In this document: piece after piece, positions 8,071 to 15,752 of the stretch
How positions within the stretch are numbered: the first letter of the stretch is position 1
Layout of the letters: every line of letters begins with the position of its first letter
Assembly: GCA_016185145.1 (NCBI GenBank)
Contig: JACPOB010000070.1
Span: 1 to 64,000 of the forward strand
Direction of reading: 5' to 3'
DNA length: 64,000 nucleotides
From: Rhodospirillales bacterium
Lineage (GTDB): Bacteria > Pseudomonadota > Alphaproteobacteria > Reyranellales > Reyranellaceae
The notes under the pieces: model-generated
The model's input: only the letters and a program-made list of their open reading frames with translations
Told to the model about the DNA's origin: nothing
Databases searched by the model: none
Translations under genes and position numbers: made by a program

Positions 8071-8122
8071 CGAGTTCTCCGGAACGACGCGGCATCATTC
8101 CGGCGGGCCCTGTGAAAGGCAA

Positions 8123-8153
8123 GCGGCCGTCCCGGCGGACGGCCGCGCCTTTT
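8123..8153 (-). terminator. Stem-loop terminator downstream of creD
   Basis: A 10-bp perfect stem (GCGGCCGTCC with GGACGGCCGC) encloses the tetraloop CGGC in the gap after the creD stop and before potF. Read on the plus strand it is followed by GCCTTTT; read on the minus strand, the direction of creD, the tail is less U-rich (TTGCCTTT). It most likely ends creD transcription ahead of the pot operon. Confidence 0.6.
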
Positions 8154-8161
8154 CGTCCTCA

Positions 8162-9541
8162 TCAAGCGGGCTGCTGGCAGTGCAGGTTGCGCGTGAGCCA
8201 CATCGCCACCGACAGCACCGCGAACAACACCACCGACCCGGTCAGCATCGCGACGTCCTCGAGCTGCAGTAGGCTGTACAATCCGGCATAGAGTCCGGCG
8301 AGGATGGCGCCGAATGCGATAGCCGGACCGAGGCGGCGCCGCAGTGCCCAATTGTACAGCGTGGCCTGGGCGACGACCGCTGAGGCGCTGGCGAGGTAGG
8401 CAAATCCGAAGCCGATCTGCTCGGCGATCGACAGCAGCAGCAGGTAGAAGACGCACAGAGCGAGGCCGATCAGGCCGTACTGGGCGACATGGGGCCGCGT
8501 GCCGGTCGCCAGCTCGAACAGCAGGCAGGCCGCGAAGGTGAGGCCGATGAACATGATGCCGTATTTGATCGCTCGATCGGTCTCTCGATAGGCGTCAACC
8601 GGCGTCAGCAGCGTCACGCCCAATGCCGAGGCCAGCAGGCTTTCGTCGGGTGCCGGGCTCTTCAAGCCGGCACTGTCCCAGAGCTGGCCATATGGCCGGC
8701 CGAGAGACGACGCCGACCAGCGGGCGCGAAAGCCGTCCTTGTCGACCATCTGGCTGATGGGCGAGCGGCCGGTGAAGCTCGGTGCCGGCCAGGGCGAGGA
8801 CAGTGTCGCTTCGGTGCGCCGTCCCAACGGCAAGAAGCCGAGCTTGCCGCTGCCGGCCAGCGTAAGGCTGAAACGGACCGAGACCGTGTCTCGGCCGTCA
8901 AGCGCCAGTGTGCCGAGATTTGCCTTGAGCGAAGACAGCATGGAGTCCGTGCCGGGATTCCAATCGAGCCGCTGTCCGTCGACCTCGACAGTAGCGCCCT
9001 CGATGGCGCGCACGTCGCTGAGGCCGATTTCCAGGTGGGCTGCCGCCCAGTCGGCGATGCGATTGTCCGCCACCGCCGCCCGCAGCTCGGCCGTCTGGAA
9101 GTCGGCCACGACATCGAGCGTCGCGCTGTAGACGTTGACGGCGAAGAGGCCGCGGCGGCGCTGCTCGGGCGTAATGCGGCCGTCGATTACGAGCTTCTCG
9201 GGCAGGAGTCTCAGGAAGGCGGTTATCTGCCCGTCTGTGCGTCGGTAAGGCAGGATGATCGTCGGCCCGGCGATGAGTTGCGGGCCGCCCCAGGCTTCGC
9301 TGACACTCTTGGTCGCCTCGGTCTCGTAGGAGCGCCGATCGGTGATGACGCCGCCGATCATGTTGAGCGGAACGATCAGCACGAGGGTGAGGAAGCCCAG
9401 CACGGAGGCGCGCGCCAGGAGGTTGTCGCTCGCCAGGAATGCCCGTAACTGCTGACCGGAGCTGGGCCGCGGCGGCGGCGGCGGCGGCGGCGACGGCGAT
9501 GGCGATGCGGGAAAGGGCGGCGGCAGGATGTCGTCGGTCAT
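8162..9541 (-). CDS. creD: Inner-membrane protein CreD
   Basis: A 459-residue membrane protein of the CreD/Cet family. A cytoplasmic Pro-rich N-terminus (PPPFPASPSPSPPPPPPP) precedes the first transmembrane helix (ASVLGFLTLVLIVPLNMI). A large periplasmic domain (about residues 75-310) follows, and then at least five C-terminal helices (from IKYGIMFIGLTFAACLLFEL). In E. coli, creD belongs to the CreBC regulon and affects envelope integrity and colicin tolerance. Here it diverges from creBC. The ATG at 9541 is chosen for the GGAGG ribosome site just upstream. Confidence 0.9.
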   Translation of the reverse strand: MTDDILPPPFPASPSPSPPPPPPPRPSSGQQLRAFLASDNLLARASVLGFLTLVLIVPLNMIGGVITDRRSYETEATKSVSEAWGGPQLIAGPTIILPYRRTDGQITAFLRLLPEKLVIDGRITPEQRRRGLFAVNVYSATLDVVADFQTAELRAAVADNRIADWAAAHLEIGLSDVRAIEGATVEVDGQRLDWNPGTDSMLSSLKANLGTLALDGRDTVSVRFSLTLAGSGKLGFLPLGRRTEATLSSPWPAPSFTGRSPISQMVDKDGFRARWSASSLGRPYGQLWDSAGLKSPAPDESLLASALGVTLLTPVDAYRETDRAIKYGIMFIGLTFAACLLFELATGTRPHVAQYGLIGLALCVFYLLLLSIAEQIGFGFAYLASASAVVAQATLYNWALRRRLGPAIAFGAILAGLYAGLYSLLQLEDVAMLTGSVVLFAVLSVAMWLTRNLHCQQPA

Positions 9542-9671
9542 CGATACCTCCGGGAGGGGGAGGCTGCAGGGTGGCGGCACGGCGTGCAGCGGCGGTTGAG
9601 CGATTGTGGAGATTCCGTGCAAATGCCTGACGGCCCGTCGACACGACCGGAACGGGCGCTAGACTCCCGCC

Positions 9672-10343
9672 ATGGAGAAGGTCCTGGTCGTCGACGACGA
9701 TCCGCACATCCGGGACGTCGTGTGCTTCGCCCTGCGGCGCTCGGGCTACCAGCCGCTCACTGCCGGCGACGGGCTGGCCGCCCTGGATGTCGCGGCGCGC
9801 GAGATGCCGGCGCTGGTGATCCTCGACATCCTGATGCCCGAGCTCGACGGCACCGAAGTGTGCAAGCGCCTGCGCAAGGGTTCCGACGTACCCATCATCT
9901 TCCTCACCTCCAAGGACGAGGAGGTCGACCGCGTCCTGGGACTCGAGCTCGGCGCCGACGACTATGTCGTGAAACCGTTCAGCCCACGCGAGCTGGTGGC
10001 GCGGGTGAAGACGGTGCTGCGCCGCAAGGGGCCGGCCATCAGCGAGCAGAGGCTGGTGCGCGGCCGGCTGGTCGTCGACCTCGAGGCGATCGAGGCCCGT
10101 TGGGACGGCGCCGAGGTGCCGCTCACCGCCACCGAGTTCGCGCTCCTGAAGGCGATCGCCGCCCAGCCGCGCCGCGTCTTCACGCGCGAGAACCTGATGG
10201 CGGCGTCTTACGTCGGCGCCCGCTTCGTGAGCGACCGCACCATCGACAGCCACGTGCGCCACATCCGCGCCAAGTTCCAGTCGGCCGGTGGCGATCCGAT
10301 CGAGACGGTGCACGGCGTGGGCTACCGGTTGGCCGCGACCTGA
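9672..10343 (+). CDS. creB: OmpR-type response regulator, CreB-like
   Basis: A 223-residue two-domain regulator. The receiver domain (about 1-118) has the acidic pocket VVDDD, the phospho-acceptor Asp at residue 52 in VILDILMPELDG, and the conserved Lys in FLTSKDEE. The C-terminal OmpR/PhoB winged helix (about 130-223) ends VHGVGYRLA. It directly precedes the sensor kinase gene and diverges from creD, which supports the CreB name. No canonical TTCAC direct-repeat tag could be seen in the creD-creB gap. Confidence 0.85.
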   Translation: MEKVLVVDDDPHIRDVVCFALRRSGYQPLTAGDGLAALDVAAREMPALVILDILMPELDGTEVCKRLRKGSDVPIIFLTSKDEEVDRVLGLELGADDYVVKPFSPRELVARVKTVLRRKGPAISEQRLVRGRLVVDLEAIEARWDGAEVPLTATEFALLKAIAAQPRRVFTRENLMAASYVGARFVSDRTIDSHVRHIRAKFQSAGGDPIETVHGVGYRLAAT

Positions 10344-10344
10344 C

Positions 10345-11946
10345 ATGCGCCGCCGCCTGCCGCGCGTACGCACGCTCCTGCTTGCGACCTACCTTGCCGT
10401 GCTGCTGCTGCCGGTGGCCGGCATCGGCATCCTGAGGCTCTACGAAAGCGCGCTGATCCGCCAGACCGAGGCCGAGCTCCTGGCGCAGGCCGCCGTGCTG
10501 TCGGCAGCCTATCGTACGGCCTGGCTGGAACGTGCGACGCCGGCCGAGCTCGCCGCCACGCCACGCGCGAGTGCGGAATGGGGCGTGACGCCGACGCCAC
10601 AGTCGCCGGAGCGCTGGCGCGCCCTGCTGCCGCAACTCGATCTCGCCGATTCGCCCATCCTGCCGCGCGCGCCCGATGCCGCGCCGGCGCCGAGGCCCGC
10701 CGACCCGATCGCGCGCGCCGTGGCCGGGACGCTGACGCCGGTGCTCGCTGCCGTTCGCGAGATGACGTTGGCGGCCATTCGCGTCGTCGACGCGCACGGG
10801 ACCGTGGTCGCGGCGACCGCCGACGCCGATCTTGGTCGCAACCTGATCGGCCAGCAGGAGGTGGCGCAGGCGCTGCAGGGCGCGCCGGTGGCCGTGCTGC
10901 GCGAGCGCCCGCCGATCAGCGGCAGCCCAAGCTGGGAATCGCTCAGCCGCACCACGACCTTGCGCGTGTTCGTCACGGTGCCCGTGGTAGCGGACGGGCA
11001 TGTGCTGGGCGCCGTGCTGGTGTCGCGCACGCCGCGCAACATCGGCCAGACGCTCTACGCCAAGCGCCACGCGCTGCTGGCGCTGGCTGTCGTGCTGGTC
11101 GTCTCGGTGACGGCGCTCGCCTGGTTCGCGGGCTATACCGTGGTGCGCCCGACGCGCCAGCTGGCCGCGATGGCCGAGCGCGTGGCGGCAGGCGACGTGC
11201 GCGCCGTGCAGCCCTTGGCCGCGCCGATGACGCGCGAGGCCGAGGCGCTGTCGGACTCGATCGTGGTCATGGCGCGCACCCTGCAGGCGCGCGCCGACTA
11301 TGTGCGCGAGCTGGCGCTCAGCGTCAGCCATGAGCTCAAGACGCCGCTCACCGGCATCCGCGGCAGCACCGAACTGTTGCGCGACCATCTCGAGGAGATG
11401 TCGGCGGAGGAGAGCGCCAAGTTTTTGACCAACATCCTGGACGACACCGCGCGGCTGGAGCGGCTGGTGCGCCGCATCCTCGAGCTGGCGCGGGCCGACG
11501 CGCTCATGCCGAGCGGCGAGGAGACCTGCGACGTGGCCGGTGCGGTGCGCGAGATGGCGGAGGCTTCGCGCGGCAAGGGCCAGAAGGTGTCGATCGAGAG
11601 CGTGCCGCCGCTCGCCGCTGCGATCGACCGCGAGTCGCTCGACATCGTGCTCTCGAACCTGCTGGAGAACGCGTGGCAACACGGCGGACCCGCGACGTCG
11701 GTACGCATCACGGCGCACGCCGAGCCGGACGGCGTGGTTGTCGAGGTCTCGGACGACGGGCGCGGCATCTCGCCGGGCAACAGCGAGCGCGTGTTCGACC
11801 GCTTCTTCACGACGGCGCGCGAGGCCGGCGGCACGGGCCTCGGCCTCGCGATCGCCCGCCAGCGCGTGGCGGCCTTCGGCGGCGACATCGCCCTGCTGCC
11901 GGCCGAGCGCGGCGCAGCGTTTCGGGTGAAATTGAAGGGCGCCTAG
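10345..11946 (+). CDS. creC: Sensor histidine kinase, CreC-like
   Basis: A 533-residue inner-membrane kinase. It has a first transmembrane helix (TLLLATYLAVLLLPVAGIGIL), a long periplasmic sensor region (about 35-240), and a second helix (ALLALAVVLVVSVTALAWFAGY). Next come HAMP (VVRPTRQLAAMAERVAAGDV), the phospho-acceptor His in LSVSHELKTPLTG, and the ATPase with N box (LLENAWQHGG), DDGRGI and GTGLGLAIAR. The ATG lies two bases after the response-regulator stop, so the pair is co-translated. It presumably phosphorylates the CreB-like protein; the signal is not evident. Confidence 0.86.
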   Translation: MRRRLPRVRTLLLATYLAVLLLPVAGIGILRLYESALIRQTEAELLAQAAVLSAAYRTAWLERATPAELAATPRASAEWGVTPTPQSPERWRALLPQLDLADSPILPRAPDAAPAPRPADPIARAVAGTLTPVLAAVREMTLAAIRVVDAHGTVVAATADADLGRNLIGQQEVAQALQGAPVAVLRERPPISGSPSWESLSRTTTLRVFVTVPVVADGHVLGAVLVSRTPRNIGQTLYAKRHALLALAVVLVVSVTALAWFAGYTVVRPTRQLAAMAERVAAGDVRAVQPLAAPMTREAEALSDSIVVMARTLQARADYVRELALSVSHELKTPLTGIRGSTELLRDHLEEMSAEESAKFLTNILDDTARLERLVRRILELARADALMPSGEETCDVAGAVREMAEASRGKGQKVSIESVPPLAAAIDRESLDIVLSNLLENAWQHGGPATSVRITAHAEPDGVVVEVSDDGRGISPGNSERVFDRFFTTAREAGGTGLGLAIARQRVAAFGGDIALLPAERGAAFRVKLKGA

Positions 11947-11963
11947 CTGAACGCAACACACGG

Positions 11964-12017
11964 CCTCACCCTGAGGGGCGCGCCGCAGGCGTGCGTCTCG
12001 CCCTCCTCGGGGTGAGG
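11964..12017. repeat. Palindromic repeat, family A (single hairpin)
   Basis: The element starts CCTCACCCTGAGG and ends CTCGGGGTGAGG, forming an imperfect hairpin just after creC. It is related to the longer elements at 17018-17064, 34434-34543 and 55088-55192. It may serve as the creC transcript end. Confidence 0.75.
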
Positions 12018-12054
12018 TGGTGCTAGCTAGAACGTGATGAGTTCAAGTTGCTTC

Positions 12055-12256
12055 CGTCGTCCCGACCGGAGCGCCCCTCGACTTCGCTCGGGATAAACTA
12101 CGCGCGGAGCGGAGGGACCTTCTTTCAGCGAAAAGCGGCTTGTCGCGGAGAGAAGGTCCCTCCGCTCCGCCTCGCTGCGCTCGGCTCCGGTCGGGTTGTC
12201 GCGGAGAGAAGGTCCCTCCGCTCCGCCTCGCTGCGCTCGGCTCCGGTCGGGACGAC
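12055..12256. repeat. Intergenic repeat with a 56-bp tandem duplication and inverted arms
   Basis: The 334-base gap 11947-12280 between creC and livF holds no credible gene. Bases 12140-12195 and 12196-12251 are two identical 56-bp tandem units containing GAAGGTCCCTCCGCTCCG. The left side (about 12055-12125) carries the reverse complement (CGGAGCGGAGGGACCTTC) and a matching GTCCCGACCGGAG arm, so the block can fold into a large branched hairpin. It lies between two convergent genes. Confidence 0.85.
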
Positions 12257-12280
12257 GAATCGAGTTAAAGTCATCACGCG

Positions 12281-12982
12281 CTAGACACCGAGATACTTGT
12301 GCTGCAGGTCGCTGTCGCGGGCCAGCGCGTCGGAGGTGCCGGTCCAGACGACTCGGCCTTTCTCGACGATGTGATGGCGGTCGGCGAGCTTGATCAGGGC
12401 GCCGACGTTCTTGTCGATCACCAGGATGGCCTGGCCCTCGCGCTTCAGCCGCGCGAGGCAGGTCCAGATCTCCTGCCGCAGCAGCGGCGAGAGGCCCTCG
12501 GTCGCCTCGTCGAGGATCAGGAGCTTGGGATTGGTCATCAACGCCCGACCGATCGCCAGCATCTGCTGCTCGCCGCCGGAAAGCTGGTTGCCCATGTTGC
12601 GCTGGCGCTCGGCGAGGCGCGGCAGGAACTCGAAGGTACGGGCCAAGGTCCAGGGCTCGGTGGCGCCCAGCCGGTTGGCCGCGGCGGCTACGAGATTCTC
12701 GCGCACCGAGAGATTGGGGAAGATCTGCCGGCCCTCGGGCACCAGGCCCAATCCCAGCCGGGCGATGCGGAAGGACGGCAGGCGCTCGACGCGCTGGCCT
12801 AAAAACTCGATCGCGCCGCGGCGCGCCGGCAGCAGGCCCATGATGGTGTTCACCGTCGTGGTCTTGCCCATGCCGTTGCGACCCATCAGGGTCACGACCT
12901 CGCCGGCGTCGATGCCGAGCTCCATGCCGAACAGCGCCTGGCTCGCGCCGTAGAAGGCCTCCAGCTCCCGGACGCGCAACAT
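12281..12982 (-). CDS. livF: Branched-chain-type ABC transporter ATPase LivF (aromatic acid cluster)
   Basis: A 233-residue ABC ATPase. Walker A reads GRNGMGKTT, a LivF hallmark, the signature is LSGGEQQMLAIGRAL and Walker B is LLILDEA. The usual His-loop segment reads ILVIDKNVG, with Asp-Lys where LivF proteins commonly have Glu-Gln. It is the last gene of the operon that starts with benzoate-CoA ligase, so the cargo is more likely an aromatic acid than an amino acid. Its start overlaps the livG stop by one base. Confidence 0.88.
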   Translation of the reverse strand: MLRVRELEAFYGASQALFGMELGIDAGEVVTLMGRNGMGKTTTVNTIMGLLPARRGAIEFLGQRVERLPSFRIARLGLGLVPEGRQIFPNLSVRENLVAAAANRLGATEPWTLARTFEFLPRLAERQRNMGNQLSGGEQQMLAIGRALMTNPKLLILDEATEGLSPLLRQEIWTCLARLKREGQAILVIDKNVGALIKLADRHHIVEKGRVVWTGTSDALARDSDLQHKYLGV

Positions 12983-13734
12983 CAGGCGTCTCCCTCGCCG
13001 AGATAGGCCTGGCGCACTTCGGCGTTGGCGCGGATCTCGGCCGGGGTGCCCGAGGCGACGGCGCGGCCATAGACCAGCACGGTGATGCGGTCGGCGAGCT
13101 GGAAGACGGCGTCCATGTCGTGCTCGATCAGCAGCATGCCGCGCCGGTCCTTCAGGCCGTGCAGGAAGCCGATCATGCGCTGCGATTCCTCGACGCCCAT
13201 GCCGGCCATCGGCTCGTCGAGCAGCAGCAGCTTGGGATCGCCCGCCAGCGCCATGGCGATCTCGAGCTGGCGCTGCTCGCCGTGGCTCAGCGCCGAAGCC
13301 GGCGTGTTGGCGCGCGCGGCCAGGCCGACCGCCTCGAGGCCGCGCCGCGCCGGGGCGCGCAGGCTTTCATCGCGCCGCGTGTCGGCGAGGAAACGGAAGG
13401 AGTGGCCGGCATGCGCCTGCACGGCCAGCGCCACGTTGTCGAGGGCGGTGAACTCGCGCAGCACCGAGGTGATCTGGAACGAGCGCGCCAGGCCCAGCCG
13501 CACCCGCGCATGCATGGGCAGATGCGTGATGTCGCGGCCGGCGAAATGGATGGTGCCGGTGTCGGGCCTGAGGTTGCCGGTGAGCTGGCTCACCAGGGTG
13601 GTCTTGCCGGCGCCGTTGGGGCCGATCAGGGCATGGATCTCGCCCGGCAGCACGTCGATCGAGACGTTGTCGGTGGCCAAAAGGCCGCCGAAGCGCTTGA
13701 TGAGGCCGGTGGCGGAGAGCAGAGGCTCAGCCAT
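12982..13734 (-). CDS. livG: Branched-chain-type ABC transporter ATPase LivG (aromatic acid cluster)
   Basis: A 250-residue ABC ATPase. Walker A is GPNGAGKTTL, the signature region is ALSHGEQRQLEIAMAL with His replacing Gly in LSGGE, and Walker B is LLLLDEPMAGMG. The switch His is in LLIEHDMDAVF. It shares an eight-base overlap with livM upstream and a one-base overlap with livF downstream, so the three are one translational unit. LivG and LivF would form the heterodimeric motor of the importer. Confidence 0.9.
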   Translation of the reverse strand: MAEPLLSATGLIKRFGGLLATDNVSIDVLPGEIHALIGPNGAGKTTLVSQLTGNLRPDTGTIHFAGRDITHLPMHARVRLGLARSFQITSVLREFTALDNVALAVQAHAGHSFRFLADTRRDESLRAPARRGLEAVGLAARANTPASALSHGEQRQLEIAMALAGDPKLLLLDEPMAGMGVEESQRMIGFLHGLKDRRGMLLIEHDMDAVFQLADRITVLVYGRAVASGTPAEIRANAEVRQAYLGEGDA

Positions 13735-14704
13735 GGCGACGTCCGAACAGCGAATCGATGCCGCCCCTGGCGTAGAGCGCGATCAGCACCAGCATGGGGC
13801 CGAACACGATCTGCCAGTACTCGCCCCAGCCCTTGTGCAGCAGGTCGAGGATCGGTTTCAGCGATTCCTCCAGCACGAAGAAGGCGACGGTACCGTAGAG
13901 CGGCCCGAACAAGGTGCCCATGCCGCCCAGCACGACGATCACTATAAGGTCGCCCGACTTCACCCAGGACATCATGGCGGGCGAGATGTAGGCGCCCTCG
14001 TTGGCGAGCAGGATGCCGGCGAGGCCACCGAAGGCGCCCGACAGGGTGAAGGCGGCCAGGCGATAGCGGAACACCGGGAAGCCCAGCGCCGTCATGCGCA
14101 GGTCGTTGGACTTGGCGCCGCGGATCACCAGGCCGAAGCGCGAGTTGGCGAAGCGGCTGCAGAACCACAGGGTGGCGCAGAGCAGCGCGAAGCAGAGCCA
14201 GTAGAATGACGCCTTGTCGCGCAGGTCCAAAAGGCCGGAGAAGCGGCTGCGGCTGATGTTGAGCCCGTCGTCGGCGCCGTAGGCCTCCAGCCCGCCGCCG
14301 ACATAGTAGACGAGCTGGGCGAAGGCGAGCGTGATCATGATGAAGTAGAGGCCGCGCGTGCGCAGCGACAGGGCTCCGATCAGCGCGGCCCACAAGGTCG
14401 CCGCCACGATGGCGACCGGCCACTGGATCCAGCCGCTGGCGACGCCGTGGTGGCTCAGGATGCCGACGGCGTAGCCGCCGACGCCGAAGAACACGGCGTG
14501 GCCGAAGCTCACCATGCCGCCATAGCCCAGGATCATGTTGAGGCTGACGGCGGCGATCGCCCAGATGACGATGCGCGTGCCGATCGACAGGAGATAGCGC
14601 TGGTCGAAGGCCTGGGTCAGCAGCGGCAGGACGGCGAGCACGACCAGCAGCAGGGCGGTGATCAGGCCGCGCGGCGTGCGGAGGGAGTCGAGCACGGTCG
14701 TCAT
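13727..14704 (-). CDS. livM: Branched-chain-type ABC transporter permease LivM (aromatic acid cluster)
   Basis: A 325-residue permease with about eight to ten hydrophobic helices. LivM signatures are visible: SLNMILGYGGMVSFGHAVFFGVGGY near residue 50-75, and IVIVVLGGMGTLFGPLYGTVAFFVLEE near the C-terminus. It forms the pore with LivH. A family B hairpin fills the gap between livH and this gene. Confidence 0.9.
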   Translation of the reverse strand: MTTVLDSLRTPRGLITALLLVVLAVLPLLTQAFDQRYLLSIGTRIVIWAIAAVSLNMILGYGGMVSFGHAVFFGVGGYAVGILSHHGVASGWIQWPVAIVAATLWAALIGALSLRTRGLYFIMITLAFAQLVYYVGGGLEAYGADDGLNISRSRFSGLLDLRDKASFYWLCFALLCATLWFCSRFANSRFGLVIRGAKSNDLRMTALGFPVFRYRLAAFTLSGAFGGLAGILLANEGAYISPAMMSWVKSGDLIVIVVLGGMGTLFGPLYGTVAFFVLEESLKPILDLLHKGWGEYWQIVFGPMLVLIALYARGGIDSLFGRRHG

Positions 14705-14708
14705 TCTT

Positions 14709-14755
14709 CTTCCGGACCGCGCGCATGAGCGCGCTGGAAGCGCGCGGTCCGGAAG
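14709..14755. repeat. Palindromic repeat, family B, between livH and livM
   Basis: The arms CTTCCGGACCGCGCGC (14709-14724) and its complement (14740-14755) are perfect over 16 bases with a 15-base loop. The outer arm sequence matches the hairpin in the pot operon (5898-5963), so both belong to one family although their inner sequences differ. Confidence 0.88.
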
Positions 14756-14770
14756 AGCATGAGAGCCCAG

Positions 14771-15685
14771 TCATGTGCGCTGCCCGAACAGGCCCGTGGG
14801 GCGCCACACCAGGACCCCCGCCATGACGATGTAGATCAGGACCTGGGAGATCGCCGGTGCGGCGCTCGAGGCGGCGCTGGCGCTGAGGAAGGTTTTCAGC
14901 AGATCGGGCAGGAAGGCACGGCCGACGATGTCGATCTGGCCGACCACCATGGCGGCGACGAACGCGCCCTTGATCGAGCCGATGCCGCCGATGACGATGA
15001 TGACGAAGGCGAGGATCAGGATGTCGTCGCCCATGCCGATCTTCACCGAGGTGATGGGCGCCGCCATCAGGCCCGCCAGCCCGGCGAACACCGCACCGAG
15101 CCCGAAGACGAGCATGAACAGGAGCTCGATGTTGACGCCGAGCGCCCCGATCATGCGCCGGTTGGAAGCGCCGGCGCGGATCAGCATGCCGATGCGCGTC
15201 CGGGCGACCAGCCAGGCCAGCAGGATCGCGACCAGCGCACCGACGACGATGATGGCGAAGCGGTAGGCGGGGTAGGGCACGCCGGGCAGGATCTCGACGG
15301 TGCGGTTGAGGAAGGCCGGGACGGCGATGCTCTTGCCGGCCGGGCCCCAGATCACGCGCACCAGCTCATTGAAGAACAGGATCAGGCCGAAGGTCGCCAG
15401 CACCTGCTCGAGGTGGTCGCGCGCGTACAGCCTTCGCATCACGACGGCCTCGACGATGATGCCCAGCAGGAAGGTGGCCGGCAGCGCCAGCAAGGCACCC
15501 AGCACGAACGAATCGGTCCAGCCGATCAGTGTCCAGGCGATGTAGGCACCCATCATGTAGAGCGACCCGTGCGCCAGGTTCACCAGGTCCATGATGCCGA
15601 AGGTGAGCGTCAGTCCGGCGGCGAGCAGGAACATCAGCAGGCCGAGCTGCACGCCGTTCAGCACCTGAAGCAGCAGGTAGTCCAT
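14771..15685 (-). CDS. livH: Branched-chain-type ABC transporter permease LivH (aromatic acid cluster)
   Basis: A 304-residue permease with about eight helices. LivH signatures include GLTLTFGIMDLVNLAHGSLYMMGAY and FVIIVIGGIGSIKGAFVAA. The ATG at 15685 is preferred over a TTG six codons upstream because a G-rich ribosome site (GACGGGGAC) precedes it. It is separated from the binding-protein gene by a strong stem-loop that probably sets a lower level for the membrane parts than for the binding protein. Confidence 0.9.
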   Translation of the reverse strand: MDYLLLQVLNGVQLGLLMFLLAAGLTLTFGIMDLVNLAHGSLYMMGAYIAWTLIGWTDSFVLGALLALPATFLLGIIVEAVVMRRLYARDHLEQVLATFGLILFFNELVRVIWGPAGKSIAVPAFLNRTVEILPGVPYPAYRFAIIVVGALVAILLAWLVARTRIGMLIRAGASNRRMIGALGVNIELLFMLVFGLGAVFAGLAGLMAAPITSVKIGMGDDILILAFVIIVIGGIGSIKGAFVAAMVVGQIDIVGRAFLPDLLKTFLSASAASSAAPAISQVLIYIVMAGVLVWRPTGLFGQRT

Positions 15686-15708
15686 GTCCCCGTCACACCC
15701 CAAAACAA

Positions 15709-15734
15709 ACGGGAGCGCGTCGCCGCGCTCCCGT
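15709..15734 (-). terminator. Attenuator-like terminator between livK and livH
   Basis: An 11-bp perfect stem (ACGGGAGCGCG paired with CGCGCTCCCGT) with a four-base loop lies 18 bases after the livK stop. On the minus strand it is followed by TTTGTTTT, a proper intrinsic-terminator tail. Partial termination here would give more binding protein than permease, a common arrangement. Confidence 0.8.
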
Positions 15735-15752
15735 CATCGCGAGCCCGGCAGC

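Noticed and set aside
6736..8115. Long plus-strand open frame over potF and potG.
   Set aside because: It is antisense to well-supported transporter genes and its translation is Arg/Gly/Val-rich with no family pattern.
12055..12256. Possible CRISPR-like array because of the repeated units.
   Set aside because: Only two units, directly adjacent with no spacers, and no cas genes. It is a tandem duplication within a palindrome.
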